From positions 1 through 42,556 of the forward strand of contig CBDCRK010000006.1 in the NCBI GenBank assembly GCA_965220955.1: a stretch of 42,556 bases of DNA. The letters run 5' to 3'. Source of the DNA: CBDCRK01 sp965220955. Lineage in GTDB: Bacteria > Desulfobacterota > Binatia > Bin18 > CBDCRK01. A program made the translations under genes and the position numbers. Positions 1 through 9,900 of this stretch are shown here, piece after piece. The notes beneath the pieces were generated by a model, which saw nothing but the letters and a program-made list of their open reading frames with translations, was not told the origin of the DNA and did not search any database. The first letter of the stretch is position 1, and every line of letters begins with the position of its first letter.

Positions 1-725
1 CCCAGGCGCTGGGCTACCATTCCGCTCTTGCGCGAGTCGGAGAGAAACAGTGCCACATAGGTGCTCTCGTCAGGAGCATACCCCAGCACCTTACGGACTG
101 TGTCGATAGGCAGTAGGCACAGTCCGGCATCCAGGCTGGGTGCGCCCGTACCAATGACGCCCGAGAGTCGTCTCATACCGGCGACGATCTCGCCCTCCTT
201 ATCCATCATGGTATACACAATCTTGTTGCCTATTTTCACCCCAAGGTTTTGGGCTAACTTCTTGCCCAGAACAATGCCCCTATCCTGCGAGGTCTGGTAC
301 ATTTCTCCCTCGACCAGACCCTCTCCGAAGGATAGGGTGTTATCCTCCTCCAGCTCCGGGTCATAGGCAATGAAAAAAGCCCCGAAACTGTCGCTGGCAG
401 TGGCAAGCATGATCTGGCCGGTGATGCGGTTGACTACCTGCTCCACATCCTGGTCTTGGGAAACGAGCTCACGTAGCCTGCCAGCGTCCTGGACCGTTCT
501 GGTCAGCGTGGGGGTGTTCAGGTACTCGGAGTGCTGTAGGGTCACATGCCCGCCGCCGAGGCGGGCTGCGGTGTCGATAAAGTCAGCAAAAGAGCGGTCC
601 TGCAAGGCGGTGAACAGTACCGCCAGGAAGCCACCAAAGGCAATGGATGACAGCGTTAGCAGTGTACGGCGTTTCTGGCGCCACAGGTTACGCCATGCCA
701 CTGCTGCCAGTTTTGGACCTTTCAT
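1..725 (-). CDS. FtsX/MacB-type ABC transporter permease, partial (3' end beyond window)
   Basis: This is an integral-membrane permease subunit of a MacB/LolCDE-type ABC exporter. Reading leftward from the ATG at 723-725 gives an N-terminus beginning MKGPKLAAVAWRNLWRQKRR, the 'WRN-W-R-K-R' juxtamembrane signature of the family. A hydrophobic segment and the start of the large extracytoplasmic MacB_PCD-like domain follow. At least 241 codons are open to the window edge. It starts 13 bp after the stop of the upstream permease, with an AGGAAG ribosome site, so the two are an operon and probably form a heterodimeric transmembrane unit. The ATPase and any periplasmic partner are not in the window. 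Substrate unknown (lipoprotein, lipid or peptide are family possibilities). Long open frames on the opposite strand here are shadows. Confidence 0.85.
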   Translation of the reverse strand, partial: MKGPKLAAVAWRNLWRQKRRTLLTLSSIAFGGFLAVLFTALQDRSFADFIDTAARLGGGHVTLQHSEYLNTPTLTRTVQDAGRLRELVSQDQDVEQVVNRITGQIMLATASDSFGAFFIAYDPELEEDNTLSFGEGLVEGEMYQTSQDRGIVLGKKLAQNLGVKIGNKIVYTMMDKEGEIVAGMRRLSGVIGTGAPSLDAGLCLLPIDTVRKVLGYAPDESTYVALFLSDSRKSGMVAQRL

Positions 726-738
726 AACCTGCTTCCTA

Positions 739-1953
739 TTACTGATGCCGCATGGCCTCAACAGGACGGATCCACGCTGCCTTGAGCGCGGGGTAGAGCG
801 CTGCTAAGAAGACTATGAAGACCAGCATCACCAGGGGACCGCTGAGGGTATTAACGTTGTAAATGCCGTGCCAGACAGGACGCATGGCTAAGCCCATGGC
901 CGACATCCCGCCGAGCTTACCCACGTTGATGCCCACATGGCCCAGGTACCACATGCCAGGGATGGCCAGGGTTACGCCAACAACAATGGCAATACCGGCC
1001 TGGAGGGCGCTCTCAACCAGGATGAGATTTACAATGCGTAGCGGACCCACGCCCAGGGCTTTGAGTACCCCAAACTCGCGAATGCGCTCGAAGACCGCCA
1101 TTAGCATTGCGTTGAGGATCAGAATCCCAACCGCAACATAGATGATGAAGAACACAATCATGATCAGTCCCTGTGTTGACTCTAGCATGGAGGCAACGAC
1201 CGGCATTAGTTCCTTCCAGGTCTTTACCTCGAGTGCGCCGGCGAGCTCCTGCACGGTTACGGCAGCAGCCTTTAGCTCCACGTTGTTAGGACGACGGACA
1301 ATCATCTGGTGTGCCCCCTGGGGAAAGACCATTAGTTCCCGGAAGGTTTCAGCGTTCATAAAGATGGCGGTGCGATCAGTGACGTCGGCAACTCCCATGA
1401 GCACGCCACGAACAGTATACAGGTCATTGGCCAGGCTGCCATCGGCGGCCTGACTCAAGACCACCAGCTCATCGCCTGGCTTCACCTCCAGGGTCCTGGC
1501 CAAGCGCCGACCCACCACCACCCCGTGTGGGTCGGTAGGGTCGAGCCAGGTTCCGTTGGCAACCTTCTCGCCGATCAGGGTCACCTTGGCGTCCTGCGCA
1601 ACATCCACGCCCCGCAGTGCCACTCCGGCAGAGAATTCGCCGGCCGCAGCCAAGCCGCCTGAGAGCAGACGGGCGCTGACGGGGTATCCCACCTTGTTGA
1701 GCTGAGCTACTAGGGCGTTGGGGTTTTCGATGGCGGTGTAGATCGACGGTCTGTCCAGGTAGTCCCCAGCGAAGACCTGCAGGTCACCAACCTCGAGTTC
1801 GAGCACATCGTCTTCCATGCCCTGCAAGTAGCCCGTGATCAAGCCTGAGTAGAGAAGCTCCACGCACAACGCCAGGGTCATGGCTGCAATGGTAACAATA
1901 GAGCGGCGCTTGTTGCGCCACACATTCCTCCAGGCCATCTTGAAGACACTCAA
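739..1953 (-). CDS. FtsX/LolE-type ABC transporter permease
   Basis: A 404-residue ABC permease of the MacB/LolC/LolE family. It has an N-terminal cytoplasmic 'MAWRNVWRNKRRS' motif, a first membrane helix at about residues 18-38, a large extracytoplasmic domain at about 40-260, then three C-terminal helices at about 265-290, 310-335 and 370-392. The FtsX signature sits around 'FGVLKALGVGP'. It is the first gene of a leftward two-permease operon. The start is TTG (1951-1953): an AAGGAGGT site ends 5 nt upstream of it, whereas the first in-frame ATG (codon 6) is too far away. The upstream DNA is not a normal promoter region but the truncated end of a repeat element. Its partner ATPase is not visible. 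Family assignment is firm, substrate unknown. Confidence 0.88.
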   Translation of the reverse strand: MSVFKMAWRNVWRNKRRSIVTIAAMTLALCVELLYSGLITGYLQGMEDDVLELEVGDLQVFAGDYLDRPSIYTAIENPNALVAQLNKVGYPVSARLLSGGLAAAGEFSAGVALRGVDVAQDAKVTLIGEKVANGTWLDPTDPHGVVVGRRLARTLEVKPGDELVVLSQAADGSLANDLYTVRGVLMGVADVTDRTAIFMNAETFRELMVFPQGAHQMIVRRPNNVELKAAAVTVQELAGALEVKTWKELMPVVASMLESTQGLIMIVFFIIYVAVGILILNAMLMAVFERIREFGVLKALGVGPLRIVNLILVESALQAGIAIVVGVTLAIPGMWYLGHVGINVGKLGGMSAMGLAMRPVWHGIYNVNTLSGPLVMLVFIVFLAALYPALKAAWIRPVEAMRHQ

Positions 1954-1958
1954 CCTGC

Positions 1959-1966
1959 ACCTCCTT
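1959..1966 (-). promoter_or_regulatory. Strong Shine-Dalgarno AAGGAGGT that fixes a TTG start and straddles the repeat junction
   Basis: AAGGAGGT on the minus strand lies 5 nt before the TTG of the permease at 1951-1953. Homology to the other repeat copies ends inside this site (shared sequence begins at about 1963), so half of the ribosome site comes from the repeat element and half from native DNA. Confidence 0.6.
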
Positions 1967-2114
1967 GCTATCTATTGTAGGGGCGAATCTGGTATTCGCC
2001 CGGTTGCTACAGCCTCTTGTCTGAGGCGATCACAAGGCTCACCCCTACACTATTGTCTGAGGCGATCACAAGGATCGCCCCTACAATAGTGTACCAATAT
2101 CTTGTGGTCTAATT
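1963..2114. mobile_element. MITE-like element copy 1, truncated at its left end
   Basis: It ends at a TA (2115-2116) like the other copies but lost its left terminal repeat at 1963, where the permease leader begins. It contains the clearest palindromes: GGGCGAAT-CTGGT-ATTCGCCC (1981-2001) and GGCGATC-acaag-GATCGCC (2061-2079). Confidence 0.6.
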
Positions 2115-2210
2115 TAGCAGATTCTTACCGTCATCGCGCTCAAAGGTTAAAGAACTCAACAAGCGCCCGGAATAGCGAGGATTTGCTGCTCCCATTCTCA
2201 CTGTAGACTA

Positions 2211-2356
2211 AATCGAACCACATAGGATTGGTACAGGAGACCTCGCTATCTATTGTAGGGGCTAATCTTGTATTCGCCCGGTTGCTATGGCCTCTTGTCT
2301 GAGGCGATCACAAGGATCGCCCCTACAATAGTGTACCAATATCTTGTGGTCTAATT
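2211..2356. mobile_element. MITE-like element copy 2 (short form, 146 bp)
   Basis: Flanked by TA at 2209-2210 and 2357-2358. Imperfect terminal inverted repeats of about 25 bp share ACCACA and ATTGGTACA blocks. It lacks one internal 36-bp GTCTGAGGCGATCACAAGG sub-repeat present in copies 3 and 4. Confidence 0.65.
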
Positions 2357-2453
2357 TAGCAGATTCCTACCGTCATCGCGCTCAAAGGTTAAAGAGCCTC
2401 AACCCGCGCCCGCAATAGCGAGGATTGGCTGCTGCCATTCTCACTGTAGACTA

Positions 2454-2635
2454 AATCGAACCACATAGGATTGGTACAGGAGACCTTGCTATCTATTGTA
2501 GGGGCTAATCTGGTATTCGCCCGGTTACTACGGCCTCTTGTCTGAGGCGCTCACAAGGCTCACCCCTACAATATTGTCTGAGGCGATCACAAGGATCGCC
2601 CCTACACTAGTGTACTAATATCTTGTGGTCTAATT
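2454..2635. mobile_element. MITE-like element copy 3 (182 bp)
   Basis: Flanked by TA at 2452-2453 and 2636-2637. Terminal inverted repeats match at 18 of 25 positions by eye. It carries two direct sub-repeats of the GTCTGAGGCG..GCCCCTAC palindrome. No coding capacity is visible. Confidence 0.65.
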
Positions 2636-2731
2636 TAGCAGATTCTTACCGTCATCGCGCTCAAAGGTTAAAGAACTCAACAAGCGCCCGGAATAGCGAG
2701 GATTGGCTGCTGCCATTCTCACTGTAGACTA

Positions 2732-2913
2732 AATCGAACCACATAGGATTGGTACAGGAGACCTTGCTATCTATTGTAGGGGCTAATCTGGTATTCGCCC
2801 AGTTGCTACGGCCTCTTGTCTGAGGCGATCACAAGGATCGCCCCTCCACTCTTGTCTGAGGCGATCACAAGGATCGCCCCTACAATAGTGTACCAATATC
2901 TTGTGGTCTAATT
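2732..2913. mobile_element. MITE-like element copy 4 (182 bp), interrupting the ATPase gene
   Basis: Flanked by TA at 2730-2731 and 2914-2915. It separates the authentic ATPase 5' end (2914-3006) from the first Walker-A fragment (2636-2731). The TA target duplication with terminal inverted repeats is what IS630/Tc1-mariner-type non-autonomous elements leave; the autonomous partner is not in this window. Confidence 0.68.
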
Positions 2914-3006
2914 TAGCAGATTCTTACCGTCATCGCGATCAAATGAATATGTCCCAGGGCCGGGAAAGCCGCGGAAGTTCTTAATCTCGATTTTGGTGAT
3001 TCTCAT
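2914..3006 (-). pseudogene. 5' end of an AAA/SMC-like ATPase gene, third gene of the helicase-methylase operon
   Basis: The ATG at 3004-3006 overlaps the methylase stop as ATGA. It encodes MRITKIEIKNFRGFPG followed by GTYSFDRDDGKNLL, the classic N-terminus of RecF/SbcC/OLD-like AAA ATPases just before Walker A. It then runs into the inserted element, which supplies a TAG after NLLN. Removing the element together with one TA restores an open frame into the Walker A fragment at 2636-2731. The rest of the gene is gone. Confidence 0.8.
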
Positions 3007-6000
3007 GCCTTGCCTTCGATGATGCGCACGGCTTCAAGTGAACCGAGGGAAAAGAGGCAGCCACGGATGGGGTGGTTCAAGTCGTAGATGCGCTCAAAGG
3101 TCTCACGCAAGACAGTGAGGCGCTTGGTTTCTGGAATCTCTGCAAGCACAGGGAGCCTGGCTTCCTCGATATAACGGAAAAGGAAGAGCTTCTCGGCATG
3201 GAGCTCGTCGGGGAAAAACAGCTCATAAACCAACCCGTTCAGTAATTGCTCGAAGTAGCTAAGCATCAGGGGGTTGCGGCTATCACCACCTCGGGGTTCA
3301 GGTGCAGATTCTGGATGATTAAGCCAAAGTAGGTAATCCACCAGCCTTGCGATAAGACCACGGTTAGTTTCTCCAGTCTTTGGAATCGGAATTAACCGCA
3401 TGTAATCGGAGAAGGCTCGCAGATAGCCGCCTCGTACCTTGTTGGAAACCTGCGAGTAGAACCACTCGATAGCTTGCGCATTCAGAAGCGCTGTAAGCCA
3501 CTTTTCTGCAGTCGGGATGAAGTAGCAGGTATTTGCCGCGTAAAAGCCTCGTTCATCCCATGTAAAGCTTTGATGTTCGTAGATATCAGGATACAGCACC
3601 TTCGGATGCTCGAACTCTTGCCAATAATCCGAAGCATATCGGCTCAGTGCGTACCAAGGTACACGTCCTTCCTTCACCTCGGGTCGTGCTTTCAACCCTT
3701 TAGCAAACGTACTGATATGTTTGTGAATCGCAGGGTACTTTTCGATCTTGGTATGCCACCCTACGTAACACAGAAAAAGCTCTGGATTATCGATTCTCCA
3801 TCGCTTCACATCCCGGCCACGCAGAAAGGGCTTGATAATCTCCGCCGACGAAGGATGCTCGGTTATCAACCGATCGCGGGTGGTTCGATCGATTACAAAG
3901 GCTTCATTGAGACCAGTGACAACACCGCGATAAAATCTACCTTTCACATACTCACCCAGCGGCGTGCCGGTAGCACGGATGCGGTCGAGTAACTTCAGTT
4001 TGACGCTACTTTCCAACCGCCAACCGTCTGGTTTAAGACTCGCCTGTGGCAAGGAAAAACTCTGCTGATGAAAGATTTCAATGAACTGTTCGACCGGCGG
4101 GCCAGGTTGCCAGTTAAGGGCGCGGATTTGATGGGCAGGCTTGCCATTTGTTGAATGGCGCTCGCTATACTCCTCTTTGGTTAGAATCACAATGCACGGG
4201 TAAGCAATTGAGGTGAACACCGGTGCATCGCCAAAATCGATGATGTGGTGTAGGCGCGTATGTTTGGCAAGCCAACCTCGCAACGGTTCGCCATAAGCAG
4301 CGCGGAACCATTTGTTTGAGGTAATAAAGCTGAATACCCCACCCGGCTGTAGCAGTTGAATCCCGCGTTCGTAAAAATACACATAGAGGTCGGCCGTACC
4401 GGTGTAGCAATCGTAGTATTCCTTGAGCCGGGGCTTGAGTTCTTTGATCTGTTCCTGCCGCACATAGGGGGGATTACCGATGACAACATCAAAGCCGTCT
4501 TTAATCGAGAACATCCAGGCTGAGTCAAAAAACGCCGCGGCTTTGTTCTGGTCATACGGGTTCCAGGCTGCCAACATGGACGCAGTCTCACCCGGAAATC
4601 CGCCGTCTTTTTGTAGCATCACGGCGATCTGCTTGCGCAATTCAGCATCACGTTCTCGGCTCTTCGCTTTTTTCTCCGGAGACCGCGCATTGAAATGCTC
4701 GTGTCGCATCAACTCTAATTCTTCGCGTAGCCTTTTGATCTGCTCATCGAAGAAGCCAAACTGGTGCTCACGCTGCCCTGTGGTGATCGGCGTCAATGTG
4801 TCCGCTGCAACAATCTTCGTCTCCAGGTTAGGCAGGGGGCGCACTCCGAAGTTAAGCGCGCTGGGGTCAACCTTTTGGTCTACAATTAAGGCGATGAAAA
4901 AGCGCAGTTTGGCAATCTGGCAGGCAATGGGCTGGATGTCTATGCCGTAAATACAGTTTTCAATCAGGTAGAGCTTGCGGGCAAAATCGAGTGCATGGAA
5001 CTTGGTGTCAAATGAACGCTCAATATCGGCAATCCGGGCGTCTACATCGCTCAGGGCATTTTCTCGGTTGACCTCATCTTGCATCCGCTCAGCCAACTCG
5101 CGGTCCGAGCGGGCACGTTCAAGTTGCTGTTCTTTCCAGCGGCGGTTGTTGGGGTCGAGTTTAGTGAGCAAATCTACCATTCGATGCAACGCCCCCATGG
5201 GAAACGCCCCAGAGCCGCAAGCAGGGTCGAGGATCTTAGTGCAGTCGATAGCCGTAATAAGAGCCTCCGTCTCTTTCCGGGGAAATGGGTTATGAAAGTC
5301 ATTGGCTGCGGCTGAAAAAACCTCACGCAGTTTGGTTGCCAGCTGTGGTTGCTCTCCAGTCGTACTCAATTGATTGGTGAGATAGGCAATCAGCGCCTCG
5401 TCCACCATGTAGTTAACAATCTCACGGGGCGTATAGAATGAACCAGTGGCCTTACGCGCCGTGGTTTTGGTATCTTCGTTGTAAGAAGCCAGCAGATTTT
5501 CAAAGACCTTGCCTAACAGCTCAGGGTCGAGGGCGATTTCTTGCTCCAGCGGCGTATTTTCCTCAACCGTGAACTTATAGCGGCCCAGGATTTCGATAAT
5601 GCCCCGTACCTTTTCTTTTTTCTTGCGTTTGTCCTGATAGGTTTCGCTGAGGTCTACTTCTTGTTCCTCACCGAAAAAGAGTTCGTTTGCTAAGCAGAGA
5701 GTGTTGTCCTTCTCTTCAGAAAAATCATCGAGGCGAACGTTTGGCCTGTTCTCGCGATTTCTGAAGACATCATCAAGACAGTCGAACAAGCCCCCATTGA
5801 TGAACGGGACTTGTTTGAGTATCTCGATGAAGGCCTCCGGGTCATGAAAGGCATTGCGGTAGCGGTATAGATTTGTCACGCCCCGGTGACCATGACGCCC
5901 ACCACTTTGGTTGTAGCTGCGAAAATGACGGTTCTTGATCTCCTGGTTTAGCGTGGCAAAAAACAAGTTTTGCAGCACTGCTTTGTAGTATGTGCTATTG

Positions 6001-6911
6001 TCAGCGGCAGAATTCTTGAGCATCTGCTCCACCGCATGGCGGCGGAAGAGATCACGAGGCATGAGTCCTTTTTCCTGGAGAAACCAGCAAAAGATCAGGC
6101 GCGTAATCAGACGGATCACAAAGAGGGATCGCTGTTCTTCGGTTTTGACATCTCGTGGCGGCACTGCTCCAGGATGCTGCAGTACCCAGAAGTACCAGTT
6201 GGCAATATCACGGTAAAAGCGCTTGTTGAGTTGATAGGTGTCGAGGCGCTTTTCCCAGGCCCGGTGCAGGCCAACGAAGTTATGAAACCTGAAATCCTCA
6301 TATAGCTTTGATAAGGATAGATCCAGCAATATATCGAGATGAGCACGAATGGGATCAAGAAAAGTAATATCTTTGACCAGCGTGACCTTCTCCAAAACGT
6401 CCCTGGCCTCATCCCGCTTACTGAGACGGCGGTTAATGATTGCAAGCGTCAGGCGCTCACCATGCCGGAAAAGGAGCATAACTGGCATGGGAAAGAGTTT
6501 GTTTACCTCGCGGGTGATACCAGCGAGTTGCGTGCGCGTGTACAGACCACCTTTCAGATCAATGGCGAGAAATAAATAAGACTCGATGATGGTATTGTCC
6601 ACCCGCCCACTACTGAAGGCAAACTGCCCCTGGCCAACCCGGGTGATTTCATCACTGGTGAGCTGAAACAGAATATCTACCGAACGCCACTGATTCAGGA
6701 GCGCACGTCCGGCGTTGAGTTGCTTTTGCTGATCGAATTCAGTGACAAAAGTAGCAGCATTGTTTGGCGAAAGATCTATCCGCTTTTCACTGGCGTAGCC
6801 GAGGGTGTCCAGGAGACCCCGTGCGTTGTTGCTGAGGTTCCCGTTGCTAAAGGCGTACAGGGCTGTCTGAATCTCGCTCTGAACCTTTTCTCTGGGGATT
6901 TGTGTGCTCAT
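3003..6911 (-). CDS. Eco57I-type adenine-specific DNA methyltransferase (class II helicase-associated)
   Basis: A 1302-residue N6-adenine methyltransferase. GSFYTPREIVNYMV is at about residues 490-503, SAM motif I ILDPACGSG at 560-568 and catalytic motif IV NPPY at 813-816. A TaqI/Eco57I-like target-recognition region follows, with 'GRFYRGVVTGLNEAFVID' and 'FLRGRDVKRW'. The ~480-residue N-terminus has no nuclease motif I can recognise. The start chosen is the ATG at 6909-6911 because it overlaps the helicase stop as ATGA (translational coupling); a TTG 21 nt upstream would give 7 more residues. It sits between a PLD-helicase gene and a broken AAA ATPase, and its own stop overlaps the ATPase start. 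It likely marks self DNA, or is the modification part of a restriction-like defence complex. Family certain, system identity inferred. Confidence 0.9.
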   Translation of the reverse strand: MSTQIPREKVQSEIQTALYAFSNGNLSNNARGLLDTLGYASEKRIDLSPNNAATFVTEFDQQKQLNAGRALLNQWRSVDILFQLTSDEITRVGQGQFAFSSGRVDNTIIESYLFLAIDLKGGLYTRTQLAGITREVNKLFPMPVMLLFRHGERLTLAIINRRLSKRDEARDVLEKVTLVKDITFLDPIRAHLDILLDLSLSKLYEDFRFHNFVGLHRAWEKRLDTYQLNKRFYRDIANWYFWVLQHPGAVPPRDVKTEEQRSLFVIRLITRLIFCWFLQEKGLMPRDLFRRHAVEQMLKNSAADNSTYYKAVLQNLFFATLNQEIKNRHFRSYNQSGGRHGHRGVTNLYRYRNAFHDPEAFIEILKQVPFINGGLFDCLDDVFRNRENRPNVRLDDFSEEKDNTLCLANELFFGEEQEVDLSETYQDKRKKKEKVRGIIEILGRYKFTVEENTPLEQEIALDPELLGKVFENLLASYNEDTKTTARKATGSFYTPREIVNYMVDEALIAYLTNQLSTTGEQPQLATKLREVFSAAANDFHNPFPRKETEALITAIDCTKILDPACGSGAFPMGALHRMVDLLTKLDPNNRRWKEQQLERARSDRELAERMQDEVNRENALSDVDARIADIERSFDTKFHALDFARKLYLIENCIYGIDIQPIACQIAKLRFFIALIVDQKVDPSALNFGVRPLPNLETKIVAADTLTPITTGQREHQFGFFDEQIKRLREELELMRHEHFNARSPEKKAKSRERDAELRKQIAVMLQKDGGFPGETASMLAAWNPYDQNKAAAFFDSAWMFSIKDGFDVVIGNPPYVRQEQIKELKPRLKEYYDCYTGTADLYVYFYERGIQLLQPGGVFSFITSNKWFRAAYGEPLRGWLAKHTRLHHIIDFGDAPVFTSIAYPCIVILTKEEYSERHSTNGKPAHQIRALNWQPGPPVEQFIEIFHQQSFSLPQASLKPDGWRLESSVKLKLLDRIRATGTPLGEYVKGRFYRGVVTGLNEAFVIDRTTRDRLITEHPSSAEIIKPFLRGRDVKRWRIDNPELFLCYVGWHTKIEKYPAIHKHISTFAKGLKARPEVKEGRVPWYALSRYASDYWQEFEHPKVLYPDIYEHQSFTWDERGFYAANTCYFIPTAEKWLTALLNAQAIEWFYSQVSNKVRGGYLRAFSDYMRLIPIPKTGETNRGLIARLVDYLLWLNHPESAPEPRGGDSRNPLMLSYFEQLLNGLVYELFFPDELHAEKLFLFRYIEEARLPVLAEIPETKRLTVLRETFERIYDLNHPIRGCLFSLGSLEAVRIIEGKA

Positions 6912-9900
6912 TGCGCCATAATAATCAACCAAGTCACGAGTTCAAAATCAGTCGTTGCTGAGACCTGCTTGTTGACATCCGGCAATACCCCCCGACGTCC
7001 AGAGAGGAGACCAGTGAGCGTGCGTTTTTTAAAAGTGTGAGCAATAGAGTCTACTGCCTTCCGTAACAGTTCGCTATAGTGATCCATATCGGAGCCATTT
7101 TTTGTTTCTTGGTCGAAGAGATTGCACAACACTTCGTAAGGAACCGTCTTTTGTACACAGAGCAGGCGGTAGATCTCAAGAATTTGTTTGGGCTGGGCAA
7201 AGGCGTAACGCACCACTCCATCATCTCGAACATAGACAAGAAAATAGGGCTGTAGTGGGTTCACCTGTTCATTTCCTGAGGTATCCCCGGACTGCTTGAG
7301 ACAAAAAATAACCCCAGGAGCAATCTGTTGATAGTCAGGATGTGCGGGTACAGCCGCATAGAGCCCCAATGGCGCCTGCTCAAGCTGGGCGCGATTCGCC
7401 TCAATATATTTGACTAGCTCAATACGAAAGTCGTCAAGCGTAAACTCACTGAGCACAACGTTTTCGCTGAAATCTTCCAAGTCAAGGATTTCGTCCTTGA
7501 GCCGTAGGAGCTGTTTGTCACGATACTTGAGGTCATCCTCAATCAGGTCCTGCAGCTCCTCCAGGTTCAGAATGTTGTCCTCCTGCGTGGCGGCAATATC
7601 TACTAACGCCATACGCGCCTCGACTCGGTTCTTCAGGTTAATGTATTTGTTCAGATCCTGCGTCGGCCAAAAGTTTACAAGTTGAACCGACCTATTTATG
7701 CTACCAATTCGGTCAATACGGCCAAAACGCTGAATGAGGCGCACCGGATTCCAGTGGATGTCATAGTTGATAAGGTAGTCGCAGTCCTGAAGGTTTTGGC
7801 CTTCTGAGATACAGTCGGTAGCAACGAGCAAGTCTATCTCACCCTCCTGCGGCATGGTTTTTATTTTATCCCGGTTCTTCGAGACGGGTGAGAAGTTGGT
7901 CAGGATGTGATTAAAGTCAGCCTTGCCAAAGGTTGTCTTGCACTCTATGGCACCACCAGAAACGAACGCTATATGAACTCCAAGTTCTTGTCTGGCCCAC
8001 TCGCGCAAGGCATTGTAGAGGTAGAGGGCGGTGTCAGCAAAAGCAGCAAGAATCAGTACTTTGCAGTTTGGCTTGCCAAGTGTATTGGTCGTTGGAGTCT
8101 TGATCTTATGGGCAATGAGCTTTTTTAGTTGGGCAAGCTTGGCATCCTGGTCCATCGTGATCTTTTGCGCCTCCTTACTGAGCCATTCCAATTGAATCCG
8201 GTCCTGGCTAAGATCGCGTAGCCAGCGGTCCAGGTCTAGGTGAGCCATCTTATACACTAGTCCCTTCCCAACCTCTAAGGCTTCACGAAGTTCGTCGTCT
8301 TCGAGGTCGGCCAGTTCAGTAGCCCCAAGATCTACCTCTGGGTTTTCTTGCTGATGACGTCGGAAACGGGCGATGCGTGCCTCCAGAGTTTTGATCTTTG
8401 CGACCGTGCGGTCCATGGTGATAGCAAATGAATTGATCGAACTCTCCAAGCGCTTGAGGAAGTTGACCTTCATCATACCGATCAGGAAAAACTCACGCTG
8501 AGACTGGGTGAAATTCCCCACAAGCCGTTTTTCATACAGAGGTTTGAACTCTTCATTCACATAGTTGGATGGCCGGAACAGAGTGAGCTGATACTCGGAA
8601 ATCTCCTCGTTTAGCTTATCGTAAGCCATGAATTTGCCCTGCAGATCAATGTCAGAAAATATCGACACTGGCTTGAGGCGCTTGGGGAAGTGACCGACCT
8701 GTTCGATGGAGTCCTGATAATACTTGAGAATATGCTTGCGCGACCGAGCAATGGTTAACTCATCGAGCAGGGAGAAAAAAGCAGAGCTGAGCCCTTCCAA
8801 GAGCACACTAGTCTTTCGCTCTCCCGGATTTTTAGACCATTCGGTAAAAGTTCGCTGGGCAGTTGCTATCGTTTCTTTCAGGCTGGTAATACCAATAGAG
8901 TCTCTGAATGCATCATCTCTGCCTTCAGTCAAGAAATAAATCTGGTTGCGCAGATCTTTTAGATCGTTGTTTACCGGCGTTGCGGAGAGTAGTAGTACCT
9001 TGGTCTTGACGCCCTTTTTCAAGATTTCTTCCATGAGCCGCTCATAACGACTCATACGGATAATGTTACCCTCCTCATCCCGTTTACCCTTGAGATTGTT
9101 ACGGAAGTTGTGCGACTCATCAATAACCACAAGGTCGTAGTTGCTCCAGTTGATTGTTGCCAGGTCTAGGTCGCCAGATTTGCCACTGTCACGACTGAGG
9201 TCAGTGTGACTTAGTACAGCATAGCTAAAGCGATCATTAACGAATAAATTAAGGGCACTATTATTTTGCGCCTGATAGATCGTCCAGTTCTCGCGTATCT
9301 TCTTCGGACAGAGCACAAGTACCTTGTGGTTGCGCAGCTCGTAGTATTTGATGATGGCTAGCGCCTCGAACGTCTTCCCTAGGCCAACACTATCCGCAAT
9401 GATACAGCCATTGTAGGCATTGATTTTGTTGATCGCACCTTTCACCGCGTCTTTTTGGAACTCAAAGAGCGTCTTCCAGATTTCGGTTTCGACGATCTGT
9501 ATATTATCTAGTAGTAGGCCACCTCGATCCTGTTCTGCCAGAAACTGCTCAAAGATATGGTACAGAGTCTTAAAGTAAATGAATTCCGGAGCGTGATTGA
9601 CGTACAGTTGTTCAAGGTAAAGGAGAACCTCCTCTTTCACATCCTCAACAAAATCTGCCTTATTCCAGATCTCATCAAACCATGCTTTGAGGTCCCGACG
9701 ATCTCGATTGCTATCCACTTCCAAGTTGAGTTCGATATTACTGTTTGCGCCGCTTAGGCCCAGGCCGTGAACGGTGAAGTTCGAGCTCCCTAGAATGGCA
9801 TCCTCAATCCCGTTATGAGCAATATGATACATCTTGCCGTGGAGTAGGTTCGACTGCCTCACTGATTTGATTTGCACCTTTTCATCAATCCATTGTGCAC

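Larger units (their letters stand above)
2115..2731 (-). pseudogene. Three amplified Walker-A fragments of the same ATPase (2115-2210, 2357-2453, 2636-2731)
   Basis: Each about 96-bp fragment reads, on the minus strand, VYSENGSS(Q/K)SSLFRA followed by LVEFFNL, then immediately ERDDGKNLL and the next element. This is the region flanking the ATPase P-loop, where GENGSGKSS would be expected. The copies at 2636 and 2357 have Q in place of the Walker lysine; the copy at 2115 keeps K but still has S for the preceding G. The 2357 copy has an extra base and diverges (LLRARVEAL). None can encode a working ATPase. Confidence 0.75.
1963..2915. repeat. Tandem array: MITE-like element plus AAA-ATPase gene fragment, three joints plus ends
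   Basis: Landmarks such as CTATCTATTGTAGGGG recur at 1968, 2246, 2489 and 2767, giving periods of 278, 243 and 278 bp. The 243-bp period lacks one internal 35-36 bp sub-repeat. Each period alternates a 146-182 bp TA-flanked element with about 96 bp of ATPase coding sequence. Copies are nearly identical, so the amplification looks recent. The last element abuts the intact 5' end of the ATPase gene at 2914. The first is truncated at 1963 next to the permease gene. Confidence 0.85.

Noticed and set aside
1963..2915. CRISPR-like array of regularly spaced repeats
   Set aside because: Periods are 243-278 bp, 'spacers' are identical to each other and code for an ATPase fragment, and there are no cas genes.
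4187..4591. Extra minus-strand ORFs within the methylase gene
   Set aside because: Out-of-frame shadows of the continuous 1302-codon frame.
6909..6932. TTG start of the methylase at 6932
   Set aside because: It lies inside the helicase gene without a ribosome site, while the ATG at 6911 forms an ATGA stop-start overlap.
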